Part shown: one piece after another, positions 1 to 6,433 of the stretch | Numbering within the stretch: position 1 is the first letter of the stretch | How the letters are laid out: each line of letters opens with the position of its first letter | Origin: Rhodocyclaceae bacterium | GTDB taxonomy: Bacteria; Pseudomonadota; Gammaproteobacteria; Burkholderiales; Rhodocyclaceae | NCBI GenBank assembly: GCA_030689585.1 | Contig: JAUYFZ010000071.1 | Span: 1-6,991, forward strand | Length of the DNA stretch: 6,991 nucleotides | Direction of reading: 5' to 3' | Notes under the pieces: model-generated | Seen by the model: the letters and a program-made list of their open reading frames with translations, nothing else | What the model was told of the DNA's origin: nothing | The model's database searches: none | Made by a program: the position numbers and the translations under genes

Positions 1-419
1 CGCATCCCCGCCAGTGCCTCTTTCCAGGCACCGGCACGCCCCCGCAATCGGTCGTGAAATTCCGGTGTGATCGAATCCATGCTGATACCGACACCGGCCA
101 CACCAACCTCGCGCAACCGCTTCGCCCGTGCCTCATCCAGCAACAATCCATTGCTGCCGATCACCGGCATCAAGCCCCGACTGACGGCTTCCATCACGAT
201 CTCATCGAGGTCGCGGCGCAAGAGCGGCTCGCCACCGGTCAGCACCAGCATCGCACCCGGGGCTAGTTCCGCAATTTCTTCGACAACTCGCACCGCTTCG
301 GGAAGTGTCAGCTCATTGCCACACTCGCTCTTTCGTTGAACGGCATCGAGATAACAATGTCCGCAAGCGAGATTACAGCGGCGGGTGAGGTTCCATGAGA
401 TGAGCGTCGGTGCGCTCAT
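1..419 (-). CDS. Radical SAM enzyme, N-terminal 139 residues (partial, runs off the left edge)
   Basis: The protein starts MSAPTLISWNLTRRCNLACG. The CX3CX2C cluster motif that binds the [4Fe-4S] centre and S-adenosylmethionine is at Cys15, Cys19 and Cys22, followed by Tyr23. GGEP is at 62-65, SNG at 89-91 and a GISMDS strand at 111-116, then a HDRLRG segment, all typical of the radical SAM barrel. This pattern is shared by the NirJ/AhbC/AhbD/PqqE-like group, whose members usually carry a C-terminal SPASM or related Fe-S domain; that part is outside the window, so the subgroup cannot be fixed. The ATG overlaps the TGA of the upstream stress-protein gene by 4 bases (416-419). I see no good Shine-Dalgarno site before it, so translation is probably coupled. 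Being last in a cytochrome operon, it may modify a haem or a peptide of the complex; that is inference. Confidence 0.88.
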   Translation of the reverse strand, partial: MSAPTLISWNLTRRCNLACGHCYLDAVQRKSECGNELTLPEAVRVVEEIAELAPGAMLVLTGGEPLLRRDLDEIVMEAVSRGLMPVIGSNGLLLDEARAKRLREVGVAGVGISMDSITPEFHDRLRGRAGAWKEALAGM

Positions 420-1675
420 GAATGGGCGAACGGACATTTGCCGCCCATCTTTTCTCGCGGAAGGTTGTGCTTCTCGGCATAACGGTCGATGGCAGCGGAA
501 GGAATGGTCGACATGCAAGCATCAATGACATCCGAGGTGACTATCGTGTGCCCCATCTTCAGCGCATGCTTGACGATGGCTTTTCTCGCCATGCCCCGTG
601 CGAATTCCGGCACACGGGTCATACGCACCAGAGCTTCCTCCGTCCATGCCATGGTTGTTTCTTCGATGTGTTCAATCGGCGGCTCGAAGCATCGCGCCGA
701 CAAGAGCAAATTATTTTTCCCCAAGCGCAACAGGTTTTCGGTCACGCTGCCTAAATCCATGCCCGGCGCTGAGTGAACACCGATACGACCAAGCACCATG
801 AGCCAGGGATTCGTTTCATGCGCATGTTCCAGTAATTTCGCAAAGGGTTTACCTGCCAGCAGTTTCGTCTTGAGTTCGATGCCCTGCTCTTTCGCCAAGT
901 TCACCGCCACATCGAGATGCCCTTGATATATCTTCGCCAGACCGGCATCAATGATTTCCTCGTGGAGTTTTTCCTGCTCCTCGAATCGAAAAATCTTAGC
1001 GGCTTCAGTTGATAACACTTTAGCAATGCTGTTGAAAGCAACGTAATGGAAGTCGGGATCGAACACGGCCACCGCCTCGACGTGTCGATCAAGCACTTTG
1101 CCAAGTTCCAATGCCGTCATCAGGCCACCGTAGGATTGTGGACTGCCATCCAAAGCCACAACAATCGCGCCCTCGCTACGAGGTCGTATCTCGCGCACGA
1201 CCCATAAATCGCGCTCGATGCGTCGTGCGACACGTTCGCAGACGCTACCAATCTGGGAGTGCGCCACCACACCTAGGCCGAGCGCACCCATGACCACCAA
1301 GTCGGCATCAGAAGCCGCAATATCTTCGACAAGTTTCTGCCAGTTTTTGCCTTCCAGATTGACGCGGCGACCTTCTAACCCGACAGCACGACAACGCGCA
1401 TCAAAGACATCGAGATAAGAATCCGAGATGACAGACAACCCCTTTGTGATGAGATCGTCATGCACTTCGCGCTGCTCGATGAGCTTTTCTTCTTTTTGAT
1501 AGGGAGCAGGCAGACCGCCCTCCATCTGGCGAAATCGCCGGTCATGCAGCTTTGCGGCATAGACATGACTGCCGGTGAGCGACGCGCCCGTTAGCGATGC
1601 CAGTTCAATAGCGAGATCGACCCCAGCCAGCGAATAAGCAGAATTGTCGAGAGGCAGGTAAATGGATTTGACCAT
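416..1675 (-). CDS. Tandem universal stress protein with C-terminal PCP_red domain
   Basis: A 419-residue cytoplasmic protein. Two UspA domains are in tandem (about 2-163 and 168-328). Each carries the G-2x-G-9x-G-[S/T] nucleotide-binding signature: Gly130, Gly133, Gly143-Ser144, and Gly296, Gly299, Gly309-Ser310, so both probably bind ATP. Residues about 344-390, beginning AWTEEALVRM and containing PEFARGMARKAI, match the PCP_red domain (light-independent protochlorophyllide reductase, C-terminal part of the 57-kDa subunit), which also occurs in non-photosynthetic bacteria. The protein ends KCPFAHS, a Cys-Pro motif with a nearby His that could bind haem or a metal. I chose the ATG at 1675: AGGA lies 7 bases upstream, Usp similarity begins at once (MVKSIYLPLD), and it leaves a 2-base gap after the preceding TAG. 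An alternative ATG at 1690 would add five residues and overlap the preceding gene by 13 bases. Its role in the operon is unknown; stress protection or cofactor handling are possible. Confidence 0.9.
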   Translation of the reverse strand: MVKSIYLPLDNSAYSLAGVDLAIELASLTGASLTGSHVYAAKLHDRRFRQMEGGLPAPYQKEEKLIEQREVHDDLITKGLSVISDSYLDVFDARCRAVGLEGRRVNLEGKNWQKLVEDIAASDADLVVMGALGLGVVAHSQIGSVCERVARRIERDLWVVREIRPRSEGAIVVALDGSPQSYGGLMTALELGKVLDRHVEAVAVFDPDFHYVAFNSIAKVLSTEAAKIFRFEEQEKLHEEIIDAGLAKIYQGHLDVAVNLAKEQGIELKTKLLAGKPFAKLLEHAHETNPWLMVLGRIGVHSAPGMDLGSVTENLLRLGKNNLLLSARCFEPPIEHIEETTMAWTEEALVRMTRVPEFARGMARKAIVKHALKMGHTIVTSDVIDACMSTIPSAAIDRYAEKHNLPREKMGGKCPFAHS

Positions 1676-1677
1676 GG

Positions 1678-3132
1678 CTATTTCCTGCATTTCCGCCGCA
1701 TTCGGCGCAACAACCAGAACTCACCACCCAGTGCCAAAAACCCAATACCAAAGGGCCACAGCCAGACGGTTAGAGGCATGGTCGGTTCTGGTAACACGGC
1801 GTACCAAGTGGAGAGCGACATTTTCATGCCCTCCTCACCGTTGTCGCCATCGCGCAGATGGAAGGCGATGGGGGTGAATTTACCCGGCTCGAAACTGACT
1901 TCATTCTCGCCCCCCTTCAGGGAGCGACGCAAGAGGACGCGATATTGACCGTCCTTATAGCCGCCCTCTCCGATGAGATTGCCCAATTCACGTGGTGTTG
2001 CAGCACCCGTAGCGGTCATACGCGAGCCTCCCTCCTTCGCGCTCCATTGCCAGAGATCGACCGGATGCCCCTTGTTGCCAAGAAGGAAGTAAGGTTTGAC
2101 GTTACCCGTATCAGTCGTTGGCAGTTGCACCGTGACCGAATCTGCGCCCTGAATGCCGTCGTCCCATTCGAGCAAAAACGCAATTTCGCGGTCGTTGTAG
2201 AGCGCGCGGGCTGTGATGACATCGTGCATGGGCTTGAACCAGCGCGGTTCTTGGATGATTTGACCCGCGAGCGGGAAGTCAACAAATTCTGCCCCTTCCC
2301 ACTCTTTTGCGTACGGATCAACGGGAATCTCGCCCTTAACGAAACTGGCTTTCAGCACCTGAGCATTCTTTTGCGGACGCGCCAGGCTCTTGACGAAGGC
2401 AGCGAGTGCCCAGCGGTCATCCGCCGCTGGAATCGCATCGACAAATGAAGGCATCGGCGTGCCGTTAAAGCCGGTGGTGAAGGTGCGATAAATGTCTTCG
2501 ATGCGGTCGCCGCCCCGAAAACGCCAGCTCTTAGTGAAGTTCACCGGACGAATCAGCTCCCCCCATTCGTCCTTCATGCCCGCAGCGGATGCCCCATCGC
2601 CGCGCCCCTGACTTCCGTGGCATTGCCCGCATTTCTTCTGCTGATAGAGTCCGGCACCCTTTGCAATGAGCGCGTCCGTCATCTTCGGCGCAGTGTCAAT
2701 GACCACCTGCTCCTTCACCGGTTCTTCCTTGAACAATCCCAGCGAATCAAAGGTTTTGACGTGATGCACGAGTTGCCAACGCTCGTTCACTGTCAAAAAT
2801 TTCTTCCACGCCGGCATCGACGTGCCGGGTAGTCCTTCGCTGATGAGGTGAAACAGATCGTGGTCGGTCGGCAACTGACCGGAAAGCGTAGTGCGCACCT
2901 TGAATATCGCCATCGTGAAATCGCGCGGACGGGGATAGACGAACTCTGCCGCCGGACCATCCCCCTTGCCTTCATTGCCGTGGCACTGGGAACAATATCG
3001 GTCGTAGAGCTTCTTGCCGAGCTGGGTATTAGCCGTTACGGGCGTTGGTTTCACTGGCTCCATTTTTACATCGACAGCAAAGGCAGATGAGGTCAACAGC
3101 ACCAGCAGCAGGAGGACATTAGTGGCCCGCAT
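1678..3132 (-). CDS. Dihaem cytochrome c fused to an ethylbenzene dehydrogenase/NxrC-type haem b domain, membrane-anchored
   Basis: A 484-residue exported redox protein. It has a Sec signal peptide (about 1-19, ending SSAFA). The first cytochrome c domain has CSQCH at Cys47-His51 with probable axial Met106 (GTSMPAW). The second has CGQCH at Cys168-His172 with probable axial Met227 (GTPMPSF). Residues about 275-446 resemble the EB_dh domain of the haem b gamma subunits of type II DMSO reductase enzymes (EbdC, ClrC, NxrC candidates): an early WFKPMHDVITARALYND segment, LLEWDD, and a late PIAFHLRDGDNGEEG...STWYAVL segment. A helix at about 452-475 followed by RRMRRKCRK anchors it with the basic tail in the cytoplasm. 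The ATG follows AGGAGGTGA, a near-perfect Shine-Dalgarno site lying inside the last codons of the upstream gene, which it overlaps by 14 bases. It likely relays electrons in the periplasm. No molybdopterin alpha subunit is visible nearby. Confidence 0.9.
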   Translation of the reverse strand: MRATNVLLLLVLLTSSAFAVDVKMEPVKPTPVTANTQLGKKLYDRYCSQCHGNEGKGDGPAAEFVYPRPRDFTMAIFKVRTTLSGQLPTDHDLFHLISEGLPGTSMPAWKKFLTVNERWQLVHHVKTFDSLGLFKEEPVKEQVVIDTAPKMTDALIAKGAGLYQQKKCGQCHGSQGRGDGASAAGMKDEWGELIRPVNFTKSWRFRGGDRIEDIYRTFTTGFNGTPMPSFVDAIPAADDRWALAAFVKSLARPQKNAQVLKASFVKGEIPVDPYAKEWEGAEFVDFPLAGQIIQEPRWFKPMHDVITARALYNDREIAFLLEWDDGIQGADSVTVQLPTTDTGNVKPYFLLGNKGHPVDLWQWSAKEGGSRMTATGAATPRELGNLIGEGGYKDGQYRVLLRRSLKGGENEVSFEPGKFTPIAFHLRDGDNGEEGMKMSLSTWYAVLPEPTMPLTVWLWPFGIGFLALGGEFWLLRRMRRKCRK

Positions 3133-3886
3133 GGCTCACCTCCTCATCCCAAGTGCGCGGCGTAGAGCCAGAGCCTTCGTAAATGTAGAGAATCACCTTC
3201 CATATCTCTTCCTCGGTCAATAGGTTCTGCCAAACGGGCATGGCCGAAATCCAGGGTGTCGCCCCCTTGGGCAACCCAGGACCACCCGTCGCCACCCGCC
3301 AGAAAACGAAGGATTCCTGCAACATGGAAATCGTGCCAACATCGCGGAAGTTCGCCGGAATCGGCGAGAAGGCGTTGGCAAAATGCCCATCGCCCGCCAA
3401 CGCATCACCGTGGCAAAAGAAGCAGTTCTGGTAATAGATCGTCTTGCCCTCATTGGTCAATTTTTCAAGTTGTGCCGGATCAACACCACGCAATGGATTC
3501 TTGAGCTTTGCTGTTTCTGTGGGGAATCCGTGCAAATTAAACGTGGATGGCGGCTCAGGGTGCACGACGCGGGGTTCAAAGGGCGCGTCCCAAGTCGGTG
3601 ATGTGCGTAACCAAGTACCCCAACCGGCTAATAACGGAATGGCTACCAACACAAGCACTTGCACAACTTTCGGTGCGCGCCCCTCAAACACAGATTTAAG
3701 GGGTTCCAAAAAAGCCGCGAAGCGTTCTTCGTTGGCAGCAACAAAAAGCAGAATGCCCAGCGTGGCAAGCACCATATAGATCATCAGCACGGAGGCGGGG
3801 ATCGGCGGATGAATGCCGAATTTCAACCCGACGAAGAATCCGAGGCAGACGACCAGGGCGATGTAAAAGGTCCAACGTCGCATCAT
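3119..3886 (-). CDS. Membrane-anchored monohaem cytochrome c, three N-terminal helices
   Basis: A 255-residue protein. Three hydrophobic helices (about 5-25, 31-51, 73-93) come first, with the loop between helices 2 and 3 (ANEERF...EGRAPK) basic enough to be cytoplasmic, which puts the rest in the periplasm. A class I cytochrome c domain fills about 138-240: CFFCH at Cys155-His159 binds haem c, and Met216 in SAMPVW is the probable axial ligand. It ends DEEVSHAGH; His252 and His255 are too few to call a metal site. The start (ATG ATG) overlaps the TGA of the upstream cytochrome gene by 4 bases, with AGGAAGA 5 bases before it; the second ATG, one codon on, is equally possible. Position and topology suggest an electron carrier between the bd-like oxidase and the large dihaem cytochrome. 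The protein is not a recognised named cytochrome. Confidence 0.88.
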   Translation of the reverse strand: MMRRWTFYIALVVCLGFFVGLKFGIHPPIPASVLMIYMVLATLGILLFVAANEERFAAFLEPLKSVFEGRAPKVVQVLVLVAIPLLAGWGTWLRTSPTWDAPFEPRVVHPEPPSTFNLHGFPTETAKLKNPLRGVDPAQLEKLTNEGKTIYYQNCFFCHGDALAGDGHFANAFSPIPANFRDVGTISMLQESFVFWRVATGGPGLPKGATPWISAMPVWQNLLTEEEIWKVILYIYEGSGSTPRTWDEEVSHAGH

Positions 3887-4500
3887 GAGGTCTTCCTTCT
3901 ACCGGCTATCGCCAGCACCGCAAGCATGACAAGGTTAAAGGCGAGAATCACCAAACCCAGCCGCACACCCTCGTGCGACCAGGGGGATTCAAGCGCGATG
4001 ACTGGCGATGTGGCATCAACCTCTTTGACGACAGGAATATCCGCTGTTTCGATCTTCACTGTGACCTCCGCACCGCCTAAAGTTTGCAGGTAGGCAATAA
4101 CGGCTTTTACTTCAGCCCTGTTGAAATTGGCAGGAGGTTGCAATGCCGGTGGCATCATCTGCGGAAAACCGGGCACGGTAAAAACTTCTGGCTTTATGAG
4201 GGATTCCAGAAGATAGGTTTCAGCACTCATACCTTGTTTACGAGTAGCGGCCTTGCCTGCCGCTTGACGCAAATCGGGACCACGATCATTGCCCACATCT
4301 GTCACCTTATGACAGATGAGACATCCCCCCTTGACCTGCACCAACTCCTCGCCGATGGCGGCGAGTTCCGCCGCCGATGTGGCCACGGTAATGACCTTCT
4401 TAACGGGGGGATGTTCCTCGAACTGCGGCACCAGCTGACCCACGTAGGAATAGATTGAAACCGTCATCAGCAGGAAAGCGAAAATCTTGAAGAAGGTCAT
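3883..4500 (-). CDS. Monohaem cytochrome c anchored at both ends
   Basis: A 205-residue protein with an N-terminal uncleaved helix (about 3-22), a periplasmic cytochrome c domain (about 43-142) and a second helix at about 180-199 followed by GRRKTS. Haem c binds at CLICH (Cys60-His64). The distal Met is probably Met115 or Met116 in GFPQMMPPAL, and NRAEVKAVIAYLQTL is the usual C-terminal helix of class I cytochromes c. The text GGCLICHKVTDVGNDRGPDL is typical of small respiratory cytochromes c. The ATG overlaps the stop of the oxidase gene by 4 bases; AGGAGG lies 9 bases upstream, inside the oxidase reading frame. Stoichiometric translation with the oxidase is therefore likely, and it is the best candidate for the cytochrome c that docks directly onto the oxidase. 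That pairing is inferred from gene order only. Confidence 0.9.
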   Translation of the reverse strand: MTFFKIFAFLLMTVSIYSYVGQLVPQFEEHPPVKKVITVATSAAELAAIGEELVQVKGGCLICHKVTDVGNDRGPDLRQAAGKAATRKQGMSAETYLLESLIKPEVFTVPGFPQMMPPALQPPANFNRAEVKAVIAYLQTLGGAEVTVKIETADIPVVKEVDATSPVIALESPWSHEGVRLGLVILAFNLVMLAVLAIAGRRKTS

Positions 4501-6239
4501 TTTGCCGCTCCTCCTTCACCACGTGAGGCCATCCAGAACACCACCGACACCAGCAGGAAGAAGATAACCGTGATGACGGAGACGATGATCGTCGCCTGCC
4601 CGTGCATCATCGTGAACGCATGGGCACTCTCGTCCATGACGCGACCATAAATGTGCCAATACTGCCGGATGCCAGAACGGATGTAACCCATCAGCCCCAT
4701 GAGCCAGGTAAAGGAAATCGCCATAAAAAACAAGGCGTATTGGGCGCGAGCCGGTATCTGCCCCCAGCGAATCGCGCCGATTTCTTTCGCCCCTTTTAGT
4801 AACGGAATGTCAATGGCGACAAATATGCTCATGGCTGCCAACACCGCACCCACCTGATAGATCGAAAAACCGATGCGGATATTGGACGGCACAAAGTAGC
4901 TGTAAATGCCGTAATAAAGCACCACAGCGGCAGCCGTCGCAATAACCAGTGCCTGCACAATCTTTCCTGTGACCGCCCACGACACCATCGGAATGCGATT
5001 GCCACGCCGGTAGAGCATGAAAGAAAAGAAGGTGGTGAGGATCATCAGATTCACTGCCGTATTCTTCGCCGCCATGACACCGAACAACCCCAAAAATGGA
5101 TGGTGCGACCCACCCATCGCCGACATTTCCGTGCCTGACGCCATGATCGAACGCGGCGTTGCCCAAACGATGAAGCCGATGGTGAGCAGAATCATCATCG
5201 GAATCTGGAACTTCACATAGCGTTCCGCACCCGGGATGCGCCCCATACCCAGCCACAGGTAGAAATTGGAGGCGAGAAACAGACCGCCGATCAGCATGGC
5301 TTGCAGAATCCACAGCCAGGCAAAGCTGCCGCCCATCATGGAAACGCCCATCTGTTCGGAGAACTGGTAAATCTCGCGCCCTAACCAGTAACCGGCAAAA
5401 GGCAGTGGAATGAAAGCGGCAATGGCAATAAAAGAACCGACGTAACCCATCCAGTCAAAACGCGCACGCTCCTCCTCTGTGGTGGCGTTAAGAAAGCGCA
5501 CGGCAGCATAGGCGGCGGCAATCGCTCCGCCGAACGCCACGTTTGCCAGTAACCGGTGAATGTTGATGGGCATCCACGTGGGGTTGGTAATCGCAGCCCA
5601 GAGACTCGTCAGATTGCCCGCATCATCAATACCGGCGGGCGACATCATGAACGTCACCCAGATATCAGCCACAAACAACAGGGCGGTGCCCCAGAGATTC
5701 ACCAGCACACCCAGTGCCAGGTGCCATTTCTTCTTTGCGCCTTGTAGCAGGTCCCACGAATACCAATAAAAGTAAGCAATGATGACTTCGCCGAAGATCA
5801 GCACGATGTATAAAAGCCATGTGGGTTTGAAGAGCTTGCTCAGATACCCCGTGAGCTTAGGATACAGAACGATAACCAGCACTAGCAAAATGCACCCAAG
5901 GACGGCGGTGAGCGTGTAGGCCATGGCGAGGAGCTTTGTAAATTCCTTCGCCAGATCGTCATAGCGTTTTTCTTTCGTTGCCACCCCGACAAACTCGGTG
6001 ATAACGGCGAAAATCGGCACACCCAGCACGAACGCCGCAAACATCAAGTGCAATTCGGCGACAACCCAAATGGCTGTGCGATTGGAAAAACCAAAGAACA
6101 GCCGGTAATCCGCAGCGGGCAGGTAAGCACTCAAACCCTGAGCAACCAGATAGGTTGCTGCCAGCATGAGCGAGATTTTCAGCACCCCTTGATAAGTGCC
6201 CTTCAGTGCGGTGAAAGTGGATAAGGAAGAATGAGACAA
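4497..6239 (-). CDS. Cytochrome bd-like oxidase subunit I (divergent CydA family, TTG start)
   Basis: A 580-residue inner-membrane protein with about 14 predicted helices, longer than usual CydA (about 440-530). By eye, E. coli CydA aligns well in the N-terminal part. His64 in ELHLMFAAFVLGVP matches CydA His19, with Glu82 downstream. The segment 138-165 aligns without gaps to CydA's Glu99-Glu107 helix: Glu107 is kept as Glu151 but Glu99 becomes Leu143. His228 in INIHRLLANVAFGG matches His186. The long Q-loop and the GRQPW motif are not found; near 355-363 (GFIVWATPR) the Glu445 position appears to be Ala. The C-terminal helices carry His529, His540 and His546. I see no CydB after it; cytochromes c follow instead, so cytochrome c may be the donor. 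The start codon is TTG at 6239-6237, with AGGAG 6 bases upstream. The next Met (25) lies inside the first helix. Oxygen reduction is likely but unproven; nitric oxide chemistry or a quinol-facing role are alternatives. Confidence 0.87.
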   Translation of the reverse strand: MSHSSLSTFTALKGTYQGVLKISLMLAATYLVAQGLSAYLPAADYRLFFGFSNRTAIWVVAELHLMFAAFVLGVPIFAVITEFVGVATKEKRYDDLAKEFTKLLAMAYTLTAVLGCILLVLVIVLYPKLTGYLSKLFKPTWLLYIVLIFGEVIIAYFYWYSWDLLQGAKKKWHLALGVLVNLWGTALLFVADIWVTFMMSPAGIDDAGNLTSLWAAITNPTWMPINIHRLLANVAFGGAIAAAYAAVRFLNATTEEERARFDWMGYVGSFIAIAAFIPLPFAGYWLGREIYQFSEQMGVSMMGGSFAWLWILQAMLIGGLFLASNFYLWLGMGRIPGAERYVKFQIPMMILLTIGFIVWATPRSIMASGTEMSAMGGSHHPFLGLFGVMAAKNTAVNLMILTTFFSFMLYRRGNRIPMVSWAVTGKIVQALVIATAAAVVLYYGIYSYFVPSNIRIGFSIYQVGAVLAAMSIFVAIDIPLLKGAKEIGAIRWGQIPARAQYALFFMAISFTWLMGLMGYIRSGIRQYWHIYGRVMDESAHAFTMMHGQATIIVSVITVIFFLLVSVVFWMASRGEGGAAK

Positions 6240-6245
6240 GCGCAG

Positions 6246-6250
6246 CTCCT
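6246..6250 (-). promoter_or_regulatory. Ribosome binding site that fixes the TTG start
   Basis: AGGAG on the minus strand lies 6 bases before the TTG at 6239. No other good site serves a nearby in-frame start, so this decides the start of the oxidase gene. It lies one base after the 3' arm of the leader hairpin, so folding could affect its access. Confidence 0.7.
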
Positions 6251-6251
6251 G

Positions 6252-6273
6252 ATAACGAGGTTCGTCTCGTTAT
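6252..6273 (-). promoter_or_regulatory. Leader hairpin next to the Shine-Dalgarno site
   Basis: ATAACGAG (6273-6266 on the minus strand) and CTCGTTAT (6259-6252) are perfect 8-base reverse complements around a 6-base loop. In the mRNA the stem would end one base before AGGAG of the oxidase gene. No U-run follows, so it is not a terminator. It could be a translational control element or, as DNA, a repressor-type operator. An overlapping alternative stem exists with 6314-6307. Confidence 0.45.
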
Positions 6274-6314
6274 TGCAGTTAACGTGCCATGCGCACCGAT
6301 TCTCGCAACCTCGT
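6255..6314 (-). promoter_or_regulatory. Alternative long-range leader stem
   Basis: ACGAGGTT (6314-6307 on the minus strand) is a perfect 8-base complement of AACCTCGT (6262-6255). This second segment includes most of the 3' arm of the short hairpin, so the two folds exclude each other. Such shared-arm designs are typical of switches, but an 8-bp match over this distance can arise by chance. Confidence 0.3.
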
Positions 6315-6355
6315 GCCCTGCAAGGGAATTTCATCGCAGGAAGATGAGATATGGC

Positions 6356-6370
6356 GGTCAAAAATTGACC
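6356..6370. promoter_or_regulatory. Perfect inverted repeat, possible operator; overlaps a -35-like box
   Basis: GGTCAA-AAA-TTGACC is a perfect 6-base inverted repeat with a 3-base centre, 117 bases before the oxidase start. It does not match the FNR consensus TTGAT-N4-ATCAA. On the minus strand its left half reads TTGACC, a good sigma-70 -35 box; the hexamer 17 bases further on, TGCGAT (6338-6333), is a weak -10. A dimeric regulator bound here would cover the promoter. The repeat is directly visible; its function is inferred. Confidence 0.4.
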
Positions 6371-6419
6371 AGAGTGGCAGAGAATCTACCGCTCGAAGGA
6401 AATTAACGCTACCCCCCCA

Positions 6420-6433
6420 GTTACCGAGGTAAC
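6420..6433. repeat. Palindrome over the toxin stop codon
   Basis: GTTACC-GA-GGTAAC is a perfect 6-base inverted repeat with a 2-base centre that includes the TAA stop of the AbiEii gene. It is followed on the minus strand by seven G, not T, so it does not look like a terminator. No function assigned. Confidence 0.4.

Larger units (their letters stand above)
6240..6420. other. Intergenic region between toxin gene and cytochrome operon
   Basis: These 181 bases carry no gene I can support. On the minus strand they hold a run of seven G (6418-6412), a 15-base palindrome (6370-6356), and a leader with two competing stems (6314-6252) ending in the Shine-Dalgarno site of the oxidase gene. I found no convincing rho-independent terminator for the upstream toxin gene, so some read-through is possible. 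The operon promoter must lie here if the operon is transcribed on its own. Confidence 0.7.

Noticed and set aside
1..339. Plus-strand reading frames at the left edge
   Set aside because: They are antisense to the radical SAM gene, which has CX3CX2C and GGEP in the opposite strand.
1858..2448. 196-codon plus-strand reading frame
   Set aside because: It is fully antisense to the dihaem/EB_dh gene, whose motifs are clear, and its product resembles nothing known.
3659..4093. 144-codon plus-strand reading frame across two cytochrome genes
   Set aside because: It is antisense to both cytochrome c genes and their junction, with no domain or plausible ribosome binding site recognised.
4810..5313. 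167-codon minus-strand reading frame rich in His, Cys and Gly
   Set aside because: It is a frame-shifted reading of the bd-like oxidase gene; the apparent Cys/His richness comes from out-of-frame codons.
4497..6239. Standard quinol-oxidising cytochrome bd (CydA) call
   Set aside because: The Q-loop, the GRQPW motif, some haem ligands and a CydB gene are all missing, and cytochromes c follow, so only a 'bd-like' call is supported.
6356..6370. Intrinsic terminator for the toxin gene
   Set aside because: The inverted repeat has an A/T-rich 3-base loop but no T-run after it on the minus strand, so it fits an operator better.
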